NCBI GenBank assembly: GCA_003265885.1 | Contig: QFBQ01000018.1 | Span: forward strand, 1-31,795 | Source: Candidatus Marinamargulisbacteria bacterium SCGC AG-343-D04 | GTDB lineage: Bacteria; Margulisbacteria; Marinamargulisbacteria; GCA-2716485; GCA-002719695 | Direction: 5' to 3' | Length of the DNA: 31,795 nt | Part shown: piece after piece, positions 7,758-15,860 of the stretch | How the letters are laid out: each line of letters opens with the position of its first letter | Numbering within the stretch: position 1 is the first letter of the stretch | The notes under the pieces: generated by a model | What the model was told of the DNA's origin: nothing | Database searches by the model: none | What the model saw: the letters and a program-made list of their open reading frames with translations, nothing else | Program-made: the position numbers and the translations under genes

Positions 7758-9179
7758 CTAATCAACATCAATCCCAAGACAAAACGCAAAAAACCCACCT
7801 ATAAGTTTTAACACTTCAAACCCTCCTTCAGTAGCATTAGCCGCTCCTTCAGCAACAACAGCAGTTTCAGCTAGCCTACCTGTACTTTCTAGTTTTTTCG
7901 TGTCTAATTCTTGTTTTTTGTCATGAGCAATACTCATTTGGGATAAACCAAAAAGGGTTTCATCAGAAAATAGTTCATCGAAAGGAGTAAGGGGATTTGA
8001 GGAAAAATTGCTTCTTTTCAAAAACTCTTCAAGTAAAGTTTCGTTTATATTGTTTAAAAGTGCACTTTGGAGAGGATAAAGAGCTTTAACAGATTGGATA
8101 GTTAAACCTACAGGAAACATCTCTCTTTTTTGTTTTTTTCCAGATTTAAAAACTTGTAATTTTCCTTTTTCATATGAAATACCATCGACTATTTTACCGT
8201 CACCCTTATTAAATTTTCCCACGGCAATAGATGCAGATTTACTATCTTTAATTGGAATTTGAATCCCTCGCACTGAATCATCGCTTTCCCATCTGCCTCT
8301 ATATATATATTTTTTATCTCTATGTACAATAGGATCATCTTCGAAAGGGTTTACAGCAGTTTGTAATTTAAGTGCCACCTGAGATTCAACTTCATCTATA
8401 AGTTGGCGAGAGACGTCTTGGAATTGTTGACGGAGTTCTGCCCGTCTTTTTATAATTTCTGTTGCTGCTTTTTTAAATTTTCCTTTCATTCCTCTATGAC
8501 CAAAAACATTCCTCACACTTTCTTTAGAACCTTCCCCTTCTGGAAACTCAAGGGCTATGTTTGCTAACTTTTTATCTGCATCTGCATCCAGCGCCTCTTT
8601 AATACCTTGAAGATTGGCTTCTCTTATTCTGGCTGAATCCACCTTAGTTGTACCGACCCCACTATAAGAACCTGAACTAAAATAATTAACCCGAAATGCT
8701 TTTATCTCGTCATCTGGATTCTGTTTATTATACGCTGCCAATACCTCCATGGTCCGTTTTGATGTTGCTTTGACGGCGTCTAAAAAAGCTTGATCTCTTT
8801 GATCACCGGCACCTCCAAAATCACTTCTTTTAGGAGGAACTACATAACACATGGCTCGGGTTCTTGTTGCATTTCCTTCACCACTACTTTTTAATTTTGT
8901 GACGTATACATCTCCAACATCTTTACCATCTGACTTATGATATACAGTTTTCCCGTCGCTACTGGTTTTTACACTTCCCATATCTGTGCAAGCATTATGT
9001 TGATCTGTAAATTCGCCTATGAATCCATTAGCACCTACTGTATAGCCCATGTTTTCTTCCAAAAAATCTCTATAAGCCAAATTCCCTGTACCCCCTCCAA
9101 CTACTAAATCTTCCCTACCTGGGTTCACTGCTGCAAGTGCGTTTCCTCCGCCAGCCTTTAGAGCTTTTTTGTCTGCCAC
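7758..9179 (-). CDS. Macrodomain (ADP-ribose-binding/hydrolase-like) protein
   Basis: 473 residues from GTG 9179. The N-terminal part matches macrodomain landmarks in order: ALAAVNPGREDLVVGGG (Asn19, Gly28-30) for the VNAAN..L..GGG loop, GDVYVTKL (about 89-96) for the GDAxIT strand, AMCYVVPP for the Y-VIH-xxP strand, and VNYFSSGSYSG (about 164-174) for the ISTGxYG phosphate loop. Macrodomains bind or remove ADP-ribose; Legionella MavL removes it from ubiquitin arginine. About 45 residues are inserted between the first two motifs, and the N-terminal beta strand is not obvious. Residues about 230-473 are unrecognised, with a hydrophobic C-terminus. The GTG has no visible Shine-Dalgarno site. 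The frame is continuous with the upstream OTU/PDE gene except for one TGA 43-45 bases ahead, so it may be the tail of a larger protein or a detached fragment. Domain call is by motif reading only. Confidence 0.7.
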   Translation of the reverse strand: MADKKALKAGGGNALAAVNPGREDLVVGGGTGNLAYRDFLEENMGYTVGANGFIGEFTDQHNACTDMGSVKTSSDGKTVYHKSDGKDVGDVYVTKLKSSGEGNATRTRAMCYVVPPKRSDFGGAGDQRDQAFLDAVKATSKRTMEVLAAYNKQNPDDEIKAFRVNYFSSGSYSGVGTTKVDSARIREANLQGIKEALDADADKKLANIALEFPEGEGSKESVRNVFGHRGMKGKFKKAATEIIKRRAELRQQFQDVSRQLIDEVESQVALKLQTAVNPFEDDPIVHRDKKYIYRGRWESDDSVRGIQIPIKDSKSASIAVGKFNKGDGKIVDGISYEKGKLQVFKSGKKQKREMFPVGLTIQSVKALYPLQSALLNNINETLLEEFLKRSNFSSNPLTPFDELFSDETLFGLSQMSIAHDKKQELDTKKLESTGRLAETAVVAEGAANATEGGFEVLKLIGGFFAFCLGIDVD

Positions 9180-9221
9180 AGGAGTAAAGCCGTCAACTTT
9201 TTTAGGAAAACTAAGCGAGTG

Positions 9222-9224
9222 TCA
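9222..9224 (-). other. Single in-frame TGA between the PDE and macrodomain frames
   Basis: The upstream frame ends AAT TGA at 9224-9222. The next 14 codons (9221-9180) contain no stop and run in the same phase straight into the macrodomain frame at GTG 9179. Both frames have first codon positions equal to 2 modulo 3. It could be a real stop, a recent nonsense mutation, a readthrough site or a sequencing error. Confidence 0.8.
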
Positions 9225-12200
9225 ATTATATGTTTTACCAACATAAGTCACCTTAATTCCTTGGCAAGCTTTCCAACAGTCGGACCCAGACTTACTTAGT
9301 GCAGGATATTTTTTACCGTCATATCTGACTCCTTCTTCACCCAAATATGCTAGTTTAATCCTTAATCCTGCTTGATTACCCTGATTACAATCTACAAATC
9401 TAAAATCCCCTGTTGTAGCTAAAAGATCTTGGGCATAACCTTTATATTTATCTAAGTTAAAACCGCGTAAATTACGCCCCGCGCTGTTTAATTGAAGTTT
9501 TTTACACCTCATTACGTCTAAACGATGCACCGTCGTTAAAAGATCTTTCATCTTGAAAAATTTTCGAGAACCTTTATGTTCATCTAGTTTCTTCTTTTTT
9601 CGTTGAGACTCCGGAGCCGCAGATGATAGTAATAAATCTTTATAAAATTTCTTTTCAACATCTGTTATCGCTGGTGAAATCTGAGTCAAATAAGCATCTA
9701 AAATGTCTGCTCCTCTGCTAAAATAATCATCACCATGCCCCCCACTTTCATCTTGCCTACCTGCGCGCATTAAAAAGGCTGTCATGATTAGAAGATTTTT
9801 TTCTCTATCTGTAAAATCTTTAAAAAGATGCTGATGATCAGGATCATCTAGTGCCATTTGAGTTAACCGTGCTTGTCTTGCAGCATGCGTTCCATTGTGG
9901 TTAGGTCTGTTAACCTTTTGACCCCCTATAGTTCTGATATCAGATGCCCCTTGGTAGTTTTGGTCAATCGTAACTTCATTTATCGCCTCGAAAACAGGTC
10001 CGAAATCAAAATCTGGGCTATTAAAATTAGTACTACTTCTTTCTATATCTGTTTCTATATCTGCAATATTAATTTTTACAGTTTTCCCACGTGTTCCATA
10101 TGTAGAATCCAAACTCTTATGCACTTTATCTGCTTTCTTAGGGGAACCTGTTCCTGACCTATCTACTACTACTCCCGTAACTGGAACTTCGACTCTATCT
10201 TGATCTCTTTTGGCTAATACTTCCAAATTTCTTTTGGCAATTTGTCTAGCCCCCAAATGCTCTCGTGTGGTATTAGAATTAATTTCTTTGGCAAGCCCCC
10301 CTTTAAAACGAGCTTTGAAACCAGCATCACCTGTGAATTTTTCTTTCATTTTGTGAACTGTTGATCGTTTTTGAGCATCAATGTTACCAACTTGCCATAC
10401 TCCTCCAGAAGACTTTGTCCCACACACAGAATGCCACCCACAAAAAGCACCTTTTCCAGATGTTGACTGTGCCTCACCATCTTCTACTCTAGAGTAATGT
10501 GCGCCAGCTCCAGAGCTTGCTCCTCCGCCCTCGTTAACTATTGTTACCTTGTTTCCGTCTTCATATTGTGGTTTTAAACTAAACCCTGAATCTGCCCCTT
10601 TGATATCTATAGTTAATGATTTATTCTCAGCTTCAGCAATTAACATCAATTCTTGATCCGTTAACCAAGATCCGTCCTGGAGTAGAGATTCACACCATGC
10701 ATCAAAGATGACATCTGTTTGGGCATCTGATAATTCCCGAACTTCGCCTAACTGTACTAATGGAGCTTTTCCATTATCTACTACAGCGCTACTTCTCCCA
10801 TCAACTTCAGGTCCTGCAGACCCTAGTAAAGTTTTACAAAATTTATATATTTCCTCAACAACTGCATCATCATCAATTTCTGAAAAATTATCTTTGAAGA
10901 TTGTTTTTATTGCTGCTTCATTTGTCGAGTCATCTCCGAATCTATCCCCCGCACTTATCCTTAACAAATCCATCATTCTATTAAAATATTGAAATTCTCT
11001 TGGTGTAGGTTGGCTGCTGTCAGCCTCTTGCGCCAATAGACGACCAGCATCGTCTTCTGAAAGACTCAATGCAAGTTGAGCATCAAATTGTTCTTGAAAT
11101 CCTCTCCATGCTTCTTGAACGTGGTCTACATTCGGTTTTATTTTTAAAAAATTATCTAAAGCTATCTCTTCAATTCCATCCCTAGTTATATTTGGAGTAG
11201 ATATTTTACTCAGATCAAAAACACCCTCATCTATTGTTAATGTGCACTTCTTCACACTCATATGTGGATGCTCTATTGTAAAATTTCCATCTTCTTCTTT
11301 GCTGGCTTTTAGTGTAACCGGATCACCACTTGGGGGGGTATAGATCAATTGTCCTTGTAAGGGTCCTTTTCCGCTACTAAACATAACTTCTCCTTCCCAC
11401 ACTAAACTTCCTTGCCCTGCTTTAACTGTTAGTGTTGAAGTTTCAGTTAATAGTCCTTGCTGGTCTACTTTATAAGTTGTGGAAATTGCTGTTTTCTCAA
11501 ATCTAGCTTCAGCACTACCATCTGTTCCGTCCATACTATGAACAACTTTTTTGGTAACATTTATAGTCGAACCCTCTTCTATAGTCGAACCCTTTTCAAT
11601 TGTAACTTTAGACTCTTGAATAGCGTCATATACTTCTAAGACTCCGCCCTCATGTGTAACCATTATGCTTAAACCATCCTGGCCATAAAAAACTCCTTCT
11701 TTTTGGCCAAGCATTTTACCGCCTACACCGCCTGCTGCATCATACGGGTTATAAGGAATTAATGTATCTACAAGTCTCCCATCCTGTATTTTTGATTTAA
11801 TAGTAAATGGTTCACGACCATCGTCACCTGGTCTAGCTTGTACTACCCCTTCTTCACTAAAATTTTCTGCAAAGCGAATAAGGGTTGGCCCTCCAGGCTT
11901 AGGGGTGATTTTCATTAGTTCACCATCATCCAATTCAAACAGGCACCCCTGAGCACTCTCTAAATTAAAAACACCTTTCCCTTCACACACCAGTCCGGTT
12001 GAAGATGTATATTTAAATTCACCGTCACCATTACCTTCTAATCTATCCCCATTTGGTCTTGTGAGTATAAATTCTTCAGTCGTATCAAATTTTTGGGGGG
12101 CACCTTTAAATTTTCCAACATAAACATCCCCATTGCTTGTTATTTTTTTTTGAGGTGACCCTGTTGTAAAAAGAAGTGACCCTTTAGGTGTTACATAACC

Positions 12201-13376
12201 GTTATCGATCTTGGTACGTTTTCTCTCGATTTTACTCCATTGCTGTCCACTACCATCTTTGCTATATGCGGCTCCTTGTGAATCAATAAAAACCTCTTTT
12301 TTACCACCTCTACTTCCAAAGGTGTAAAACTTGCCTTGCATCTCTTCACCACCTACAGTCAAAGTTCCTGAAGAGTAGTCTGCGACTGCTGTCATAGAAG
12401 CTTTAGTTTTACCTGATGCGCCGGTTACAGTTGTAATTCCTACTAGCTCTCTTAGGTGATTATCTGTAACCTGATTAAATGTTGTTCCATCGCTCATGCT
12501 TTTCGCTAATTTTGCATCTCCTTCTGTCATTTTTTCATAGTCTATTAATGCCCCTACCAAAGAACTTTTATAACCGTCGGTACTTGCTGTGTCCCTCGTT
12601 AATAATTCTACTTTGCTTAATCCTTCACTTTCAAAATCTACTTTAATTTCACTATTACTTTTACGATCCCCATACCCTTGGGGTAACGTTACATGCAATT
12701 TAAATTCTTTTGATTCACCATCACCCTCATCAAGCTCAGCCCCAGAAACCCACTCGGCCATTTTTGCTGTAATTTTGTTTAATGCCTCTTCATCTATTGT
12801 GGGGGTTGCCCCCTCTATGCCGGCTTCTTTGCCTATAAACTTTCTAATTGTCTCTGGGGCTTTTAAATATATTTGAAAAAGATTTTTTTGAACTTGTGAG
12901 TTAAAAGTATTATTAAAAGGTGGATGAGAAATTGTATAACTCAGATCAGAAGATCCCTGTTCTATTAGCAATGTATCCTGGGCTCCTGTAATGGCAATAG
13001 ATCCAGAAACTTTTATATCCTCTGGGAGTGTTTTATTTTTCAAACTCATTTTAGAATCGTCTTTCATAAAAAAACGTTTTATTGATTGGTCTTTGTCTAT
13101 TGGTTGGCCTGTGTCTACCAATAGATGTTGAATTCTAGCTCGATTAATGGGTCCCACGGTATTTCCATCTGTAGTCTTAATACTTTTGTTAGCTTGAAAT
13201 CCATTAACTAAACTAGATACCGTATTCCCAGCTGTATCTTTAGTCATTTCCTGAGTTCTTGCGAGGGATGTTTTTTGAGGTTTAGGTATAAAAAAACCTT
13301 TTCTACCTTTTACGCTTCCTGCCATACCAAAACAAATACCCCCCTCACACACAAAATAAACACGTGAAGCAAGCAC
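9222..13376 (-). CDS. Multidomain effector: MORN-like repeats, UIM-like helix, permuted OTU-like protease, SidE-type phosphodiesterase
   Basis: 1,384 residues counted from GTG 13376; ATG 13325 (residue 18, MAGSVKGRKGFF) is the likelier start, though neither has an ideal ribosome site. Residues about 400-480 hold MORN-like hairpins (NGDVYVGKFKGAP, NGDRLEGNGDGEF). FDAQLALSLSEDD (764-776) resembles a ubiquitin-interacting motif with its central Ala replaced by Gln. WLTDQELMLIAEAENKSL (from Trp904), then GAHYSRV (His960), then GKGAFCGWHSVCG (Cys979) match OTU protease elements, but the His segment comes before the Cys segment, a circularly permuted order. The C-terminal third matches the SidE/Dup phosphodiesterase: NRPNHNGTHAAR (His1160, His1164), RAGRQDE (Glu1210) and TVHRLDVMRC (His1284), with spacings near those of SdeA. 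Such PDE domains process ADP-ribosylated or phosphoribosyl-linked ubiquitin. Expected to act in the host cytosol. Followed in frame, after one TGA, by the macrodomain gene. Confidence 0.85.
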   Translation of the reverse strand: MLASRVYFVCEGGICFGMAGSVKGRKGFFIPKPQKTSLARTQEMTKDTAGNTVSSLVNGFQANKSIKTTDGNTVGPINRARIQHLLVDTGQPIDKDQSIKRFFMKDDSKMSLKNKTLPEDIKVSGSIAITGAQDTLLIEQGSSDLSYTISHPPFNNTFNSQVQKNLFQIYLKAPETIRKFIGKEAGIEGATPTIDEEALNKITAKMAEWVSGAELDEGDGESKEFKLHVTLPQGYGDRKSNSEIKVDFESEGLSKVELLTRDTASTDGYKSSLVGALIDYEKMTEGDAKLAKSMSDGTTFNQVTDNHLRELVGITTVTGASGKTKASMTAVADYSSGTLTVGGEEMQGKFYTFGSRGGKKEVFIDSQGAAYSKDGSGQQWSKIERKRTKIDNGYVTPKGSLLFTTGSPQKKITSNGDVYVGKFKGAPQKFDTTEEFILTRPNGDRLEGNGDGEFKYTSSTGLVCEGKGVFNLESAQGCLFELDDGELMKITPKPGGPTLIRFAENFSEEGVVQARPGDDGREPFTIKSKIQDGRLVDTLIPYNPYDAAGGVGGKMLGQKEGVFYGQDGLSIMVTHEGGVLEVYDAIQESKVTIEKGSTIEEGSTINVTKKVVHSMDGTDGSAEARFEKTAISTTYKVDQQGLLTETSTLTVKAGQGSLVWEGEVMFSSGKGPLQGQLIYTPPSGDPVTLKASKEEDGNFTIEHPHMSVKKCTLTIDEGVFDLSKISTPNITRDGIEEIALDNFLKIKPNVDHVQEAWRGFQEQFDAQLALSLSEDDAGRLLAQEADSSQPTPREFQYFNRMMDLLRISAGDRFGDDSTNEAAIKTIFKDNFSEIDDDAVVEEIYKFCKTLLGSAGPEVDGRSSAVVDNGKAPLVQLGEVRELSDAQTDVIFDAWCESLLQDGSWLTDQELMLIAEAENKSLTIDIKGADSGFSLKPQYEDGNKVTIVNEGGGASSGAGAHYSRVEDGEAQSTSGKGAFCGWHSVCGTKSSGGVWQVGNIDAQKRSTVHKMKEKFTGDAGFKARFKGGLAKEINSNTTREHLGARQIAKRNLEVLAKRDQDRVEVPVTGVVVDRSGTGSPKKADKVHKSLDSTYGTRGKTVKINIADIETDIERSSTNFNSPDFDFGPVFEAINEVTIDQNYQGASDIRTIGGQKVNRPNHNGTHAARQARLTQMALDDPDHQHLFKDFTDREKNLLIMTAFLMRAGRQDESGGHGDDYFSRGADILDAYLTQISPAITDVEKKFYKDLLLSSAAPESQRKKKKLDEHKGSRKFFKMKDLLTTVHRLDVMRCKKLQLNSAGRNLRGFNLDKYKGYAQDLLATTGDFRFVDCNQGNQAGLRIKLAYLGEEGVRYDGKKYPALSKSGSDCWKACQGIKVTYVGKTYN

Positions 13377-13572
13377 TCACCCTCTATTTTCAAACGAATC
13401 TAGGGCAGTATTGTTTATTGACAGGCACTGAATACAGAAATCGAAGAATCTTCAGATATCTTTGTTATCCCTTTACAACCCTAGCCAATTTACCCACTTT
13501 TAAGTAGATCAGGTCATCATGTTTTAGAGTATTAGGTTAAATGGAAGACGTGGAAAGGGAGGGGGAGTGTTC

Positions 13573-15693
13573 TCAACGCACAGCTACAATATTTGCTTTG
13601 TTTGTTTCTACATATGTTTTAATATCATCAATTGGGGAACAAGAAGAATCGCTAAGTTCTTTCCAAGAGCCATCTGCTTCTTTTTTTGCAGTGACATAAT
13701 GCCCTGAACCAACCGAATTCCCTTGATGAATTAACACGGAACTTGTCGATTCCTCTATAGCTCCAAAAACCTCTTTATCTTTTTCCGGTTTCCACGTCAT
13801 ATTTCCATCTTCATCTTCTGACACAGTGTACTTTACTCGAGGCCGGTACAGAGGAAGACTACCAGAAATCTCTGTATCACTATCATTTGGTATTACTCGA
13901 TACAAAAGATGAATTTGCTGAAATTCATGACCTTCTGATTCACGAGTTTCATATTCCGCTTCAAAAGCACTTAACTTAGCGTAGTCTAATTCAATCCTAG
14001 GGTGTGTTATATGAAAAGGTTCATCCCCATTCATTTTTTGTACTTTTCCATCCGTTCCTAGTTGCCCATCCTTTACAAACTCTTTATATGAAGGTAAAAA
14101 CAATTGTCTAAAAGCATCTAGAAACTCTTCCGCATCATGTTGTCGACGATCATTTAAATAAGGGAATTGATTAAGTATTATTCTCATAGAATTACTCCGT
14201 TCTTCAGGAGTTAATGCATTCTCCGATCTGAGTAAGGCTTTCCATTCAGCCATTGTTTCATCCCTCTGTGCTTTAGTGTCCTCAGGGAGACTAAACTCTA
14301 TACCTCCTACTGTTACTCTATCTTCTTGTATTGAATCTAAATAATCAGCCATAGTCTGTTTTTCACTACCCACCTCTGTCCCTGGCACTGTTAACGTTAA
14401 CAGCCACTGGGTTGCGGCATTGGCAAAACATGTATTTCCTAAATTTTTAATTCCTGGTCCTTCTATAGCAGTCTGTTCTTCACGTCCCGCGCTGCTAATA
14501 TTTGTTGTCCACATTACCAGTTGAGTAATTTCCTCTGTTAAAAAATGTCCTCTTTCTTTAGCACGTACTAGTATTGGATGCTCATCTTCCTGAATACCTA
14601 CCTCTCCCAAAATAGTATCTACCCCCAACAATGTTTTAATAGAGCCATAAGTATAATCTATATGTTCATGAGTCTCTGAAGATTTTGCTTTTGGAGCTGA
14701 AGCTTCCCCTTTCATACCCTTTGAATTAGGTGAATCAGGTGAATCAAACTCAGATATTTGTGCTTGAAAATCGTCCGATAAATCAGCTTCTATAAGTTTA
14801 TAAGGGTCTTGTTCTGGATCATCCTCCACGATCACCGCTCTTCGGGACATCTGGTCTACGTGTTTTGTCTCAAATTTTGTTAAAGTACCCTCTTTTAAAC
14901 CTATTTTTTTCTCCATCGATGTATAGTAAGTAGTACTCACATCTGTCGGTTTGTTCTGAACCACTTTTCTCGCTAATCCTGAAAGCCCCTCAAGAGTATA
15001 TTCTAAGGTCTTGTCGGTAGCTTCATCGCTATTTGTTTCTACGGTATCAACACCTTTACGCAAGGCCGCTACATCTTGTTCTTGTCCCTCGATTAAACTT
15101 AATTGCGCTTGTGCAAATCGTTTCATTGACTCTGTAAACATTAGTTCATCGTTTTCTACTGCCTGTCTTAGAGCCACCATATAATCTTTTTCAGATCTGA
15201 TCTCATTAAGCTCTTGTTTCAATTGACTCATTTTCCCCTCATCACCACTGACCTTATCAAAAACTCTTCGCAAATCATCCATTGATTTAATATCGTCACT
15301 AGACTCTATTGATTTTCCTATTCTCGAAAAGTCAGCTGCAGAGAAATCATCATCCATCAGCGCTTCATACCCCTTCTCAGATTGAAGATGAGCTGCTTGC
15401 TCTTTCATTTTTTCCAACACATCTGCAGCATCATCCCTAGTTAAGACATTCTTTTCCAAGTATTCACTAATATTGGTATTACCAATCTCAGTTAATGGCG
15501 AATCTACATTCACTCTCTTCACTAATCTCTGTAAATCATCAAGTCCAAATTCTCTTACTACACCCTGAACCTTCTCTTTAAGTGACTGTTCTTTAGTTTT
15601 GAGACCTATAGCTGTACTAGTTTGAGAAGCAGGTGCACTCGCTGGCCTAGTTTGGCTCTTTAGACTCGTTGGTCTCGTTGGACTAGTAAGCAT
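13573..15693 (-). CDS. USP-type (peptidase C19) deubiquitinase with helical N-terminus
   Basis: 706 residues; ATG preceded by AGAGG with 8-nt spacing. The C-terminal half has all three boxes of ubiquitin-specific proteases: GIKNLGNTCFANAATQWLL (Cys422), QHDAEEFLDAF, and LIHQGNSVGSGHYVTA (His665) followed by WKELSDS (Asp682). The catalytic set is therefore intact, and cleavage of ubiquitin chains in a host cell is the expected role. Residues 1-30 are Ser/Thr/Pro-rich like a secretion leader; about 35-400 are highly charged and helical with coiled-coil character and no recognised family. No signal peptide. Canonical USPs are mainly eukaryotic, so horizontal acquisition is likely. About 200 bp separates it from the OTU/PDE gene downstream on the same strand; co-transcription is possible. 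Confidence 0.92.
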   Translation of the reverse strand: MLTSPTRPTSLKSQTRPASAPASQTSTAIGLKTKEQSLKEKVQGVVREFGLDDLQRLVKRVNVDSPLTEIGNTNISEYLEKNVLTRDDAADVLEKMKEQAAHLQSEKGYEALMDDDFSAADFSRIGKSIESSDDIKSMDDLRRVFDKVSGDEGKMSQLKQELNEIRSEKDYMVALRQAVENDELMFTESMKRFAQAQLSLIEGQEQDVAALRKGVDTVETNSDEATDKTLEYTLEGLSGLARKVVQNKPTDVSTTYYTSMEKKIGLKEGTLTKFETKHVDQMSRRAVIVEDDPEQDPYKLIEADLSDDFQAQISEFDSPDSPNSKGMKGEASAPKAKSSETHEHIDYTYGSIKTLLGVDTILGEVGIQEDEHPILVRAKERGHFLTEEITQLVMWTTNISSAGREEQTAIEGPGIKNLGNTCFANAATQWLLTLTVPGTEVGSEKQTMADYLDSIQEDRVTVGGIEFSLPEDTKAQRDETMAEWKALLRSENALTPEERSNSMRIILNQFPYLNDRRQHDAEEFLDAFRQLFLPSYKEFVKDGQLGTDGKVQKMNGDEPFHITHPRIELDYAKLSAFEAEYETRESEGHEFQQIHLLYRVIPNDSDTEISGSLPLYRPRVKYTVSEDEDGNMTWKPEKDKEVFGAIEESTSSVLIHQGNSVGSGHYVTAKKEADGSWKELSDSSCSPIDDIKTYVETNKANIVAVR

Positions 15694-15860
15694 TTTTATT
15701 ACCTCTCACTGTTATTGTCATCGTTATATTCATTTCAATTCCATATTATATCAAATAAAATAATATTATATAACTTTTACCCTCTATTTGATTATCGTTT
15801 AAAAGACATACAAATTGCACCTAAAAAACATGTTTTATTTACCTACATGTCTCCTTCCCA

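Noticed and set aside
9180..9224. TGA read as a sense codon throughout the genome (alternative code)
   Set aside because: TGA ends lpxB and fabZ-lpxA at sensible positions, one of them overlapping the next start, so the standard bacterial code applies.
7758..15693. SidE-like mono-ADP-ribosyltransferase domain
   Set aside because: I looked for an R ... S-T-S ... E-x-E set near the PDE and in neighbouring frames and saw none. One may lie outside the window.
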